Of a DNA stretch of 64,000 nt, positions 44,251-52,894 are shown in pieces. The number at the start of each line of letters is the position of its first letter. Position 1 is the first letter of the stretch. Under the pieces are notes generated by a model, which had not been told where the DNA came from, made no database searches, and was given only the letters and a program-made list of their open reading frames with translations. Location of the stretch: NCBI GenBank assembly GCA_022824185.1, contig JAJEAU010000010.1, positions 1 through 64,000 of the forward strand. The letters run 5' to 3'. The DNA is from Dehalococcoidia bacterium (GTDB taxonomy: Bacteria; Chloroflexota; Dehalococcoidia; Lucifugimonadales; Lucifugimonadaceae). The translations under genes were made by a program, and so were the position numbers.

Positions 44251-44942
44251 ATGATGCGCAGTCGGTCAGCGGTGGTGTGGTGCCAGACTTGGTCCCGCGC
44301 ACCATAATCTTGGTTCGCCACGGCGAGACGCAAGGCAACATCGACGATAAAGCCCAGGGCCATCTCGATGTGCCTCTAACAGACTTAGGCGTACGGCAAG
44401 CGAAAGCCCTGGCTCGACGATTGGCGGATATCGACTTCGATGCCGTCTACTCTAGCGACCTCCGTCGGGCCGTCGATACCGCCGCGGCTTTAATCGCCCT
44501 CCGACCCGATCTCGAGATTCAAACTCGTCCTGCTCTGCGCGAGGTCTATTTCGGTTCGTACGAGGACATGCGATGGTCAGAGATCAGAGAAAAAGATCCT
44601 GACCTGCACCAACGGTGGACCGACTGGAACACAAGAATCAACGCCGACTTCCCGCACGGCGAATCGCCGTTCGAAACACGGCGGAGAGTGGCAGACGTGG
44701 CGGACGAAATAGTGACACGGCATCAAAAAGATAACTCGGTGATTTTGATCGTGGCCCATACGGGGTCGTTGCAACCTCTATTCGCTCATTTCTTGGGACT
44801 TTCCACAACCGAGCAATGGCGCTTCCATTTCGACAACACCAGCGTCACCGCACTTAGAGAGCACCCGTTCGCGCCTAATGGTTGGCGAGCTGATTTGGTC
44901 AACGATACCCACCACCTGAACGGCCTCGCCACGAATGGATGA
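44247..44942 (+). CDS. histidine phosphatase family protein (2)
   Basis: A 231-aa paralogue with LVRHGETQGNIDDKAQGHLD, LREVYFGSYEDMRW and LIVAHTGSLQPLFAHFL. The ATG at 44247 overlaps the stop of copy 1 by 4 nt; a frame to 44172 lies inside copy 1 and is rejected. It is more similar to copy 3 than to copy 1. The three genes form a translationally coupled operon of uncertain substrate. Confidence 0.92.
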   Translation: MNDAQSVSGGVVPDLVPRTIILVRHGETQGNIDDKAQGHLDVPLTDLGVRQAKALARRLADIDFDAVYSSDLRRAVDTAAALIALRPDLEIQTRPALREVYFGSYEDMRWSEIREKDPDLHQRWTDWNTRINADFPHGESPFETRRRVADVADEIVTRHQKDNSVILIVAHTGSLQPLFAHFLGLSTTEQWRFHFDNTSVTALREHPFAPNGWRADLVNDTHHLNGLATNG

Positions 44943-45642
44943 CCTCCACATGACCACTTCTTCCCTCATCGTCAATCCCTCACCCCGCACCATCACCTTG
45001 GTTCGTCACGGCGAGACCCAAGGCAATATCGAAGACAAGGCGCAGGGCCATTTCGACGTGCCGTTGACGGATCTGGGGCGTCGTCAAGCGGAAGCCGTGG
45101 GCAATCGATTGGCTACCACGAAATTCGACGCCGTCTACTCAAGCGACCTCCAACGAGCACTCGACACAGCCAAAGCAATCACAGCGCACCACCCGGAACT
45201 GGAGATCCAGACCAGGCCGCACCTACGGGAATACAACTTTGGCGATTACGAAGATCGCTTGTGGGACGACGTCGGCGATGCGGCGCCGGAGTTGTACCGA
45301 CGATGGCGAAACATCAACACGCGGATCGAGATCGATTTCCCAGGAGGAGAATCGATACTAGACGCGTGGAACAGAGTCGGCGTCTGTGTCGAAGAGATCG
45401 TCAGCACCCACCAAGAAGAGAATGCGAACATCTTGATCGTCGGGCACGGCGGTTCTCTGCAGGCCGTCTTTTCCCACTTGCTGGGTCTCCGCAATACCGA
45501 TCAATGGAGCTTTGTTTTCGCGAACACCAGCGTGACCTCACTCTACGAACACCGGTACACGCCGGACAAGTGGCGAGTGAACCTGTTCAATGACACGAGC
45601 CATCTGCATGGAATCGGTGTGATCGATCGTTCGAAGGGTTAA
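44935..45642 (+). CDS. histidine phosphatase family protein (3)
   Basis: A 235-aa paralogue with LVRHGETQGNIEDKAQGHFD, LREYNFGDYEDRLW and LIVGHGGSLQAVFSHLLG. It overlaps copy 2 by 8 nt if the ATG at 44935 is used; an ATG at 44950 is an alternative. Near-identical blocks to copy 2 around the first motif point to recent tandem duplication. Its stop lies close to the convergent SNase-Excalibur gene. Confidence 0.92.
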   Translation: MDDLHMTTSSLIVNPSPRTITLVRHGETQGNIEDKAQGHFDVPLTDLGRRQAEAVGNRLATTKFDAVYSSDLQRALDTAKAITAHHPELEIQTRPHLREYNFGDYEDRLWDDVGDAAPELYRRWRNINTRIEIDFPGGESILDAWNRVGVCVEEIVSTHQEENANILIVGHGGSLQAVFSHLLGLRNTDQWSFVFANTSVTSLYEHRYTPDKWRVNLFNDTSHLHGIGVIDRSKG

Positions 45643-45646
45643 AGAT

Positions 45647-47128
45647 CTACCGTTCGCAAACCACCCCATCGCCGTCGCCATCCCGTGCACTAGGAACCTG
45701 CCATGCCGGGAAGCCGCGGCCGCTTCCATTCGAGCCTTGCACGCGTTCCAGCCCCGCCTCCGCCGCGGCGTCGCAGTCGGGGTAAACGTCTCCACTTTCT
45801 TCTGTGACCTTTGTTGCGGTCGGCACTGTTGTCGGCGAAGACTGGCCACTCACTTCACAAACAACGCCGTCACCATCGCCATCCCGCGCGCTCGGGACCT
45901 GCCAAGCCGGGAATCCACGCCCAGTTCCGTTCGTGCCTTCTATTCGTCCCAGACCCGCTTCCGCAGCCGCATCGCAAGATTCGTAGACCAGACCCGTTTC
46001 GGGTTCTGACGTGGGAACGGGAACAGGAGTGGGTGTCAGCGTCGGTTCTGGCATCGGCAGGGGAGTCGGCTCCGAGGCTGGAATTGCGGTAGCCGTCACA
46101 TCCGGAGCCTCTACCACTGGCGTCTGCGCCTTCCGCCATTCGGACTCCGGTTTTTCGCAGACATAATCGTCGCCATCACGGTCCCTCGGCCCATCAACCA
46201 GTTCCTTGGGGAATCCCCACCCGTCTCCTTCGGATCCTTTGACCGGTTCCAGCCCTGCCGCGAACGCGTCATCGCAACTGGTGTAAACCACGCCATCCGA
46301 TGTACTAACTGCTGTCGTTTCCATCGGCGGCGTCGGAGCAACCTGAACGGTCGGTTCAGACTCCGCGGTGGAATCGGAATCCACCGTCGGTTCGGGATCC
46401 GCCGTTGGGGACGTAGCCTGTTCCTCAGAACTCACCGCCTCTTGTTGCATCACAAGCCCTGCAATGTGCCCCGCCTCAACCAATGCCTTGCAATTCTCTC
46501 GATGCTGATCGAAGCTCCGTGTTCCGCCCTCATACGCCACAGCCAGTCCCTCTTCCAGCAGAAAATCCTTCAACATCTGACCGTCCGGAGACCGGATGTC
46601 GCCCAATATCCGCCCGAACGCTCCATCCTCGAACTCCGTCACCAGAACGTAATGCCCATCGCCAGACAAAAACTCCTCGACCCGGGACTTGGACCAGTTT
46701 CCACACGCCTTCTCGAACTCATCGCTGGTTCGAGTCTCTGGGGTATCCACTCCCTCGATTCTCACGGTTTGGTTTCTCAGTTCCGCTATGCTCACAGACC
46801 CGATCTCAACCTCGATCGTATCCCCGTCGACGATTCGCAGGATCTCAACCTGATACTCGCCTTCGATCATAGGATCAGGTGCCGGAGTCGCAGTAGGAAT
46901 TGCCGTCGCCGTGGGAAGGGGAGTGGGAGTAGGGAACTCGATGATCGCCCGCGGTTGCGATGACGATGTTGAGGTCGCTAATGGGGTTTGCGGCGCGGGC
47001 GAAGATGCAGGCTCCCTCGTTGCTGTCGGTTCCGCTGGTGACGTCGGTGTTTCAACCTCGGCACAGCCCACGAGGAAAACTGCGAACGCCGCGCTTGCGA
47101 CAACGGAAATCAGTAATTTGGCAACCAC
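45647..47128 (-). CDS. lipoprotein thermonuclease with three Excalibur-type domains
   Basis: A 493-aa extracellular lipoprotein. The signal peptide ends in the lipobox LVGC (C22). A Thr/Pro linker follows to about residue 88, then an SNase domain at 91-228 ([21 protein letters not shown], and [10 protein letters not shown] with the catalytic Arg). Three Excalibur-like modules occupy 280-325, 380-425 and 448-492, each with a Cys pair and a DGDGDxVCE calcium loop. It would degrade nucleic acids at the cell surface, perhaps for nutrient use. The second and third Excalibur modules are near-identical. Confidence 0.92.
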   Translation of the reverse strand: MVAKLLISVVASAAFAVFLVGCAEVETPTSPAEPTATREPASSPAPQTPLATSTSSSQPRAIIEFPTPTPLPTATAIPTATPAPDPMIEGEYQVEILRIVDGDTIEVEIGSVSIAELRNQTVRIEGVDTPETRTSDEFEKACGNWSKSRVEEFLSGDGHYVLVTEFEDGAFGRILGDIRSPDGQMLKDFLLEEGLAVAYEGGTRSFDQHRENCKALVEAGHIAGLVMQQEAVSSEEQATSPTADPEPTVDSDSTAESEPTVQVAPTPPMETTAVSTSDGVVYTSCDDAFAAGLEPVKGSEGDGWGFPKELVDGPRDRDGDDYVCEKPESEWRKAQTPVVEAPDVTATAIPASEPTPLPMPEPTLTPTPVPVPTSEPETGLVYESCDAAAEAGLGRIEGTNGTGRGFPAWQVPSARDGDGDGVVCEVSGQSSPTTVPTATKVTEESGDVYPDCDAAAEAGLERVQGSNGSGRGFPAWQVPSARDGDGDGVVCER

Positions 47129-47203
47129 AAGGAAACGATGTTAAATCGCCCGCGTGAAGAGATATCGCGGATGGTGGTGACTTGGAGCGCGTAAGTCCGT
47201 CGC

Positions 47204-48304
47204 CTACATCGTCAAAGCAACCCGATTCGCCGTCGTCCCACCTTCGCGTCCCTGCCACTCGGCGAATTCGAACGCCTCGTTGATCTCTTCAAGGGGATAT
47301 TTGTGCGAGATGACATCGTTCAACGGCATCCGATCCTGCACTCTCACCAAAAACTGCAACGCCGCCTCAATGATCCAAGGATCGTAATGCGTGGTGCCGA
47401 ACCACTGCGTCTGCTTGCCGATTATCTTCGCCGCGGGAAACTTGATGCTCCCTTCGCCGATATTGCCGATGTCGATGTATTTCCCGTTTACCCGAACCAT
47501 GTCCAAGCCTTCGAGCGTGGCGGCAGGGATACCGACCACTTCGACAACGACGTCAGCACCTACACCGTCCGTCAACTCCAAAACGCGCTCAACCCGCGAC
47601 TCAGCCGTCGGATATTCGAGCAACGAGATCGTGTCTGTAGCCCCGCATCTCATCGCCAAATCCAACCGCGGCTGCTGTCCGTCGATCACGATCACCCGTG
47701 ATGCACCCTTCTCTGCTGCAACCGCCGTCGCGAAAATCCCGAGTCCGCCAGCGCCTTGGATAACCACTCGATCGCCAAAATCCATCTTCGCCCGTTCCAA
47801 ACCGTAGAGCACCTGCGACAAAGCGCAGTTCACCGGCGGTACCGCATCTGAAGGCAACTCGTCAGGCACCTTGAAGACGTAGTGACCCGGCGGAAGATAG
47901 TAGAAATCGGCGTAGCCGCCATCGCAGAACGGATGGCTCTCGAGATCCTTCCGGCGCGACCGATGTGGGCAGGCGTGGAACTGCCCTCGGATGCACCAGT
48001 AGCAACGGTTGCACGGGTTGAAGAAGGGGAAGGCAACGCGGTCACCCTCATTCAGCGGCCTTCGCAGCGAATCCGTCTCGATCCCCTTGCCGAGAGTGTG
48101 AACAACGCCGGTGAACTCGTGCCCGACGATTCGGTTCGAGTGGGTCGGCATATCCCCGCGCCAGATGTGAAGGTCTGAACCGCAGATGACGGCGTGGGTG
48201 TTCTTGATCAGAAGCGCGCCTGGCTCGACCTCGGGTGTCGGCAGTTCCCCGATCTCGAACGGCACTCCCGGGACATCAAATATCGTGACTTTACCTATCG
48301 GCAT
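47204..48304 (-). CDS. zinc-dependent dehydrogenase (1)
   Basis: A 366-aa medium-chain dehydrogenase. The catalytic Zn site is in VICGSDLHIWRG and GHEFTG, the structural Zn in CNRCYWCIRGQFHACPHRSR, and NAD binding in VVIQGAGGLGIFATAVAAEKG. The closest type is threonine/sorbitol-like polyol dehydrogenases. It is the first of three tandem paralogues (to 50598) on the same strand. Confidence 0.92.
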   Translation of the reverse strand: MPIGKVTIFDVPGVPFEIGELPTPEVEPGALLIKNTHAVICGSDLHIWRGDMPTHSNRIVGHEFTGVVHTLGKGIETDSLRRPLNEGDRVAFPFFNPCNRCYWCIRGQFHACPHRSRRKDLESHPFCDGGYADFYYLPPGHYVFKVPDELPSDAVPPVNCALSQVLYGLERAKMDFGDRVVIQGAGGLGIFATAVAAEKGASRVIVIDGQQPRLDLAMRCGATDTISLLEYPTAESRVERVLELTDGVGADVVVEVVGIPAATLEGLDMVRVNGKYIDIGNIGEGSIKFPAAKIIGKQTQWFGTTHYDPWIIEAALQFLVRVQDRMPLNDVISHKYPLEEINEAFEFAEWQGREGGTTANRVALTM

Positions 48305-48319
48305 CGTTGACCTCTTTCT

Positions 48320-49429
48320 TTACATCGTGAGCGCAACGCGGTTGGCGGTCGTTCCACCTTCGCGCCCGTGCCACTCAGCGAACTCAAACGCTTTGTTGAT
48401 CTCTTCCAACGGGAACTTGTGGGAAACGACGTTCGCGACCGGCATGCGATCCATCGTTCGCACCAAAAACTGCAACGCGGCTTCGATGATCCAGGGGTTG
48501 TAATGCACCGTGCCGAACCACTGAGTCTGGTTGCTGATCACTTTTACCGCCGGAAATTCGATGCTGCCGCCGCCGATATTCCCGATGTCGATGAACTTGC
48601 CATTGACTCGCACCATGTCCAATCCCTCGAGAGTTGCCGCAGCGACGCCAACTACCTCGACAACAACATCAGCACCTACCCCGTGCGTCAATTCCTTGAC
48701 ACGTTCGACGCGAGATTCAGGCGTCGGATAATCGAGCATCGATATCGTATCGGTTGCGCCGCATTCCACCGCCAGATCCAAACGTGGATGTTGACCATCG
48801 ATCACGATAACCTTCGACGCGCCTTTCTCAGACGCGATCGCGGTTGCAAACACTCCTAACCCTCCTGCGCCTTGAATCACCACTGTATCCCCGAAGTCCA
48901 TATTCGCCCGTTCCAACCCGAACAGAACCTGCGATAGAGCGCAGTTCACTGGAGGCACGGCATCGGTCGGCAACTCCTCGGGCACCTTGAAAACGTAGTG
49001 GCCCTGCGGCAGATAGTAGTAATCCGCCATACCGGCATCGCAATAGGGATGCTCCTCCAATGTCCACCAACGACCACGATGCGGGCAAGCGTGATGCTCA
49101 GCGCGAATGCACCAGTAGCAGCGGTTGCAAGGGTTGAAGAAGGGGAACGCGATACGGTCGCCCTCTTTCAATTGACGACGCAATGAATCGGTTTCGACAT
49201 CCTTGCCCAACGAGTGAACAACGCCGGTGAATTCGTGACCCGTCAATCTCCGTATCGGTGGAATCGGCTCATCCCCATCGCCGCGCCAGCCGTGCAGGTC
49301 AGATCCGCAGATGACGGCGTGCGTGTTCCTGACTAGCAGTCCTCCCGGTTCAACCTCCGGCGTCGGCAACTCGACGATGTCGAACGGGACGCCCGATGTC
49401 GTGAATACAGCGACTTTTCCCGTAGGCAT
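48320..49429 (-). CDS. zinc-dependent dehydrogenase (2)
   Basis: A 369-aa paralogue: MPTGKVAVFTTSGVPFDIVELP start, VICGSDLHGWRGDGDE, CNRCYWCIRAEHHACPHRGR and VVIQGAGGLGVFATAIASEKG. The start at 49429 is used because the longer frame to 49927 runs into its neighbour's coding sequence. Spacing is 15 nt to the gene downstream. The three copies differ most in the Zn lobe (QFHAC, EHHAC), so they may handle different substrates. Confidence 0.92.
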   Translation of the reverse strand: MPTGKVAVFTTSGVPFDIVELPTPEVEPGGLLVRNTHAVICGSDLHGWRGDGDEPIPPIRRLTGHEFTGVVHSLGKDVETDSLRRQLKEGDRIAFPFFNPCNRCYWCIRAEHHACPHRGRWWTLEEHPYCDAGMADYYYLPQGHYVFKVPEELPTDAVPPVNCALSQVLFGLERANMDFGDTVVIQGAGGLGVFATAIASEKGASKVIVIDGQHPRLDLAVECGATDTISMLDYPTPESRVERVKELTHGVGADVVVEVVGVAAATLEGLDMVRVNGKFIDIGNIGGGSIEFPAVKVISNQTQWFGTVHYNPWIIEAALQFLVRTMDRMPVANVVSHKFPLEEINKAFEFAEWHGREGGTTANRVALTM

Positions 49430-49482
49430 GTGAACGCTCCGACAGTTCCGTGGACCGGCGAATGAAGCCAAAAACCGTCTAA

Positions 49483-50598
49483 CTACATCGTCAAAGCAAC
49501 TCGGTTCGCCGTCGAACCGCCCTCGCGTCCGTGCCATTCGGCAAACTCGAACGCGTCGTTGATCTCTTCGAGCGGGTACTTGTGCGAAATCACGTTGGCG
49601 ATTGGCATTCGATCTTGCACACGCACCAGGAACTGCAACGCGGCTTCGACGATCCACGGGTTGTAATGCGTCGTGCCCAACCACTGAGTCTGATTGTTGA
49701 TGATCTTGCGAGCTGCAAACTCGATGCTTCCGCCGCCGATGTTGCCGATGTCGACGTACTTCCCATTCGTCCTCACCATGTCCAGTCCCTCCAAAGTAGC
49801 GGCAGCGATCCCGACGACTTCCACCACGATGTCTGCTCCGACGCCATGCGTCAACTCCCTGACGCGTTCGACCCTTGCTTCCGGAGTTGGGTAGTCCATT
49901 ATCGAAATCGTGTCGGTGGCACCGCACTTCATCACAAGATCCAACCTCGGTTGCTGACCGTCGATCACAATCACCTTCGACGCACCCTTCTCAGCCGCGA
50001 CTGCAGTCGCGAACGTCCCCAATCCACCCGCACCTTGGATCACTACTGTGTCCCCGAAGTCCATATCCGCCCGTTCCAGACCGAACATCACCTGGGAAAG
50101 TGCACAGTTCACCGGCGGAACCGCATCAGTCGGCAACTCGTCCGGAACTTTGTATACGTAGTGTCCCTGCGGCAGGTAGTAGTAATCAGCCATCCCACCA
50201 TCGCAATAGGGATACGCATCTAGTCCTTGGTGGTTGTTGCGGCCACGGTGCGGACACGCGTGGTGCTCGCCGCGTATGCACCAGTAGCAACGGTTACACG
50301 GGTTGAAGAACGGAAACGCAACGCGATCGCCTTCTTTGAGTGGACGACGAACCGAGTCGCTGTCCACGCCATCTCCCATCGAGTGCACGACGCCTGTGAA
50401 CTCATGGCCTGGCACTCGGCGTATCGCCCGCTGCGGGCCATCGCCATCGCCTCTCCAACCGTGCAGATCAGACCCGCATATGACGGCATGGGTGTTTTTG
50501 ATCAGCACCCCTCCCGGTTCGATTTCCGGCGTCGGCAGTTCCTCGATCTCGTACGGGATTCCAGATGCGGTGAAAACGGCGACTTTTCCGGTTGGCAT
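49483..50598 (-). CDS. zinc-dependent dehydrogenase (3)
   Basis: A 371-aa paralogue, most like copy 2: MPTGKVAVFTASGIPYEIEELP, VICGSDLHGWRGDGDGPQRA, CNRCYWCIRGEHHACPHRGR and VVIQGAGGLGTFATAVAAEKG. It heads the tandem array on the minus strand. It is divergent from the Ldh-family dehydrogenase at 50808, with a 209-bp shared regulatory gap. Confidence 0.92.
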   Translation of the reverse strand: MPTGKVAVFTASGIPYEIEELPTPEIEPGGVLIKNTHAVICGSDLHGWRGDGDGPQRAIRRVPGHEFTGVVHSMGDGVDSDSVRRPLKEGDRVAFPFFNPCNRCYWCIRGEHHACPHRGRNNHQGLDAYPYCDGGMADYYYLPQGHYVYKVPDELPTDAVPPVNCALSQVMFGLERADMDFGDTVVIQGAGGLGTFATAVAAEKGASKVIVIDGQQPRLDLVMKCGATDTISIMDYPTPEARVERVRELTHGVGADIVVEVVGIAAATLEGLDMVRTNGKYVDIGNIGGGSIEFAARKIINNQTQWLGTTHYNPWIVEAALQFLVRVQDRMPIANVISHKYPLEEINDAFEFAEWHGREGGSTANRVALTM

Positions 50599-50807
50599 GA
50601 CTTACCTCTCAGCGATGCTCGCGGCGACGCGTCATTGCGCCTCAGCGTGTTGCACGCGAATATACCCCATCGCGCCCGATTGTGAACGGCGCGTTGGTAT
50701 ACTTTCGACTCGTCAAAACGAGGTGCGGCGCGTGTGTGACGATCCCCGGTCGTTCGAACGGTGTCCCAGGCGCCTCATAGAGGCCCGAATACGAAAGGAA
50801 CACCCGA

Positions 50808-51884
50808 TTGCTCGAACGTTTCCACGTCCCACACGACATCGCCGTGCATGTCGAGATCGAAGACATGCGCGCAACCGTCGAGGACATCTTCCGAAAAATG
50901 GGAATGCCGGAGGATGATGCCGTCCAATCGGCCGACGTCCTCGTCTACGCCGACGCCCGAGGCATCGAGTCGCACGGCGTCTCCAACATGCTCCGCTCAT
51001 ACGTCGCCTCATTCGGTCAAGGCGGCATCAACCCGACGCCCGAACCCAAGATAGTTCGCGAACTGCCTGCAGCCGCAACTTTAGACTGCGATGGCGGACA
51101 CGGTTTAGCAGTCGGTCCGATGGCGATGCGGATGGCGATGGATAGGGCAGAGGTTTACGGCATCGGCACGATCACCGCCGTCAACGGTCGCCACTTCGGC
51201 GCCTGCGCCTACCACGCCGCGATGGCCCTCGAACGCGACATGATTGGCGTCGCAATGACTACTGGCGGTGTAAACGTCGCTCCCGTCCACGGCGCAGAAC
51301 GCTTGGTCGGCCTCAACCCCTTGGGCATCGCTGCACCGACCCGTGACGAACCGCCGTTCATCTTCGACGCTTCGATGAGTAGCGTCGCAGGCAACAAGAT
51401 CGTCCTCGCCAAACGTATCGGCGTGCCTGTCATGCCTGGGTGGGTCGCGGAAGCCGACGGCACTCCCGTCATGGAAGAGGCCGAAGTCCCAGAGGACTTC
51501 ATGATGCTCCCAGCAGGTGGCACCCGCGAACTCGGAGCTCACAAGGGCTACTCGATGGCCGTCATGATCGAGATCCTCGCCGGTATTCTCGGCGGAAACG
51601 CCGGTGGACCAAACCGACGCCGAGGCGCATCGCATCACTTCATCGCGTACAACCTCGAAGCCTTCACCGACATCGAAGACTTCAAGACCGACATGGACGA
51701 ATACATGCGGATGCTGAAAGACAGCAAACCCGCACCCGGCCAAGACCGGGTAGTCTACGCCGGTCTCCCCGAGCACGAGGAAGAGATCGAACGCCGCGAG
51801 CACGGCATCCCGTATCACCCGGAGGTGATCGACTGGTTCCGGCACATCACCGCCGAACTAGAAATTCCATGGCGCCTGACATAA
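50808..51884 (+). CDS. malate/L-lactate (Ldh/MDH2 family) dehydrogenase
   Basis: A 358-aa NAD(P)-dependent dehydrogenase of the Ldh/ureidoglycolate/sulfolactate family, structurally unrelated to classical MDH. Landmarks are YADARGIESHGVSNMLRSYV near residue 47, AVNGRHFGACAYHAAMAL with the catalytic His, and NPLGIAAPTRDEPPFIFDASMS. It oxidises a 2-hydroxy acid to a 2-oxo acid. The start is a TTG with AAAGGA upstream. It lies 39 nt upstream of an aldolase gene, so the pair may act in one pathway. Confidence 0.92.
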   Translation: MLERFHVPHDIAVHVEIEDMRATVEDIFRKMGMPEDDAVQSADVLVYADARGIESHGVSNMLRSYVASFGQGGINPTPEPKIVRELPAAATLDCDGGHGLAVGPMAMRMAMDRAEVYGIGTITAVNGRHFGACAYHAAMALERDMIGVAMTTGGVNVAPVHGAERLVGLNPLGIAAPTRDEPPFIFDASMSSVAGNKIVLAKRIGVPVMPGWVAEADGTPVMEEAEVPEDFMMLPAGGTRELGAHKGYSMAVMIEILAGILGGNAGGPNRRRGASHHFIAYNLEAFTDIEDFKTDMDEYMRMLKDSKPAPGQDRVVYAGLPEHEEEIERREHGIPYHPEVIDWFRHITAELEIPWRLT

Positions 51885-51923
51885 CCAACTACGTCTAAAC
51901 CAAAACGAAAGGCAATACCCAAA

Positions 51924-52811
51924 ATGGGCATCAACAAATGCATCGACCTCCTGAAGGAAGGTCAACCCTTCTACGCAACCCACACACCCGATCTCTCCTA
52001 CGACGCGGGAGTTGAGATGGCCCAAACGTGGGCAGACATGATCCTCGTCGATTTCGAACACCACCACTTCGACATCGGCGGCCTCGGCCAATTCATGAAG
52101 GGATTAACCGCCGGAGGCCCAACCGCGAGCGGACATCTCACGCCGACGGTCGTCGCCACGCTTCCCCACAACGCGATCACCGTCGAAGAAGTCCGATACA
52201 ACGCCTGGCAGATGCGCCATGCGCTCAGTACCGGCGTCCACGGCTTGCTCCACACTCACACGCGCAGCCCTGAAGCAGTCAAGTGGTTCGTCGCTGCATG
52301 TCGATACCCGTTCCAGACCCTCGGTCGTGACATCATTCCCGAAGGACTGCGCGGAGGAGGAGGGCAGGGCGCACCTGCGGCTCTGTGGGGCATGTCAGCA
52401 CGCGAATACGTCGAAAAAGCCGACCCGTGGCCCCTCAACCCGAATGGCGAGCTTCTTCTCGGCCTCAAGATCGAAGACCGTCACTGCCTTCCGAATGCCG
52501 ACGAAATCGCCGCCGTCCCGGGGATCGGTTTCGCCGAATGGGGACCTGGCGACATGGGGATGTCATTCGGGAATCCCGACGCCCACGACCCTCCGTATCC
52601 CGACTACATGAACGACGCCCGCGACACCGTCAAGAGGGCCCTCGACAAAGCTGGCGTAGGTTTCTACTCAGGATGGCGTGACGACAACATGTCGATGGAA
52701 GAAACGGTCGACCACCTCATCGACGTCATCGGCGTCAAGATGATGGGCGCACCAAGCAAAGAGTTCGCCGACTACGGCCGGGCCAAGACGGGTCGGACGA
52801 TGCCAGTGTAG
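51924..52811 (+). CDS. HpcH/HpaI aldolase-like protein, 295 aa (1)
   Basis: A 295-aa protein of the HpcH/HpaI aldolase/citrate lyase barrel group: MILVDFEHHHFDIGGLGQFM near residue 40, GLLHTHTRSPEAVKWFV, LLLGLKIEDRHCL, and IGFAEWGPGDMGMSFGNP with acidic metal ligands. It is longer and more divergent than the 250-aa aldolases in the window and resembles the 2,4-dihydroxyhept-2-ene-1,7-dioic acid aldolase-like subgroup. A near copy is at 54663. It follows the Ldh-family gene by 39 nt. A rho-independent terminator follows. Confidence 0.88.
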   Translation: MGINKCIDLLKEGQPFYATHTPDLSYDAGVEMAQTWADMILVDFEHHHFDIGGLGQFMKGLTAGGPTASGHLTPTVVATLPHNAITVEEVRYNAWQMRHALSTGVHGLLHTHTRSPEAVKWFVAACRYPFQTLGRDIIPEGLRGGGGQGAPAALWGMSAREYVEKADPWPLNPNGELLLGLKIEDRHCLPNADEIAAVPGIGFAEWGPGDMGMSFGNPDAHDPPYPDYMNDARDTVKRALDKAGVGFYSGWRDDNMSMEETVDHLIDVIGVKMMGAPSKEFADYGRAKTGRTMPV

Positions 52812-52833
52812 CGACAGACCGCCAACAAAACTA

Positions 52834-52872
52834 AAAACCCGTCATCCGACTCGATGTTGGATGACGGGTTTT
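52834..52872. terminator. rho-independent (probably bidirectional) terminator
   Basis: AAAACCCGTCATCC (52834-52847) pairs with GGATGACGGGTTTT (52859-52872), followed by more T's on the plus strand and preceded by A's. It ends the Ldh-aldolase transcript and could also stop the opposing Cache-lipoprotein transcript. Confidence 0.85.
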
Positions 52873-52894
52873 TTGGTTCTAGGTTTAAGTCGGC

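Noticed and set aside
48320..49927. 535-residue dehydrogenase frame
   Set aside because: The first 166 residues are a shadow of the neighbouring dehydrogenase gene; the family start is at 49429.
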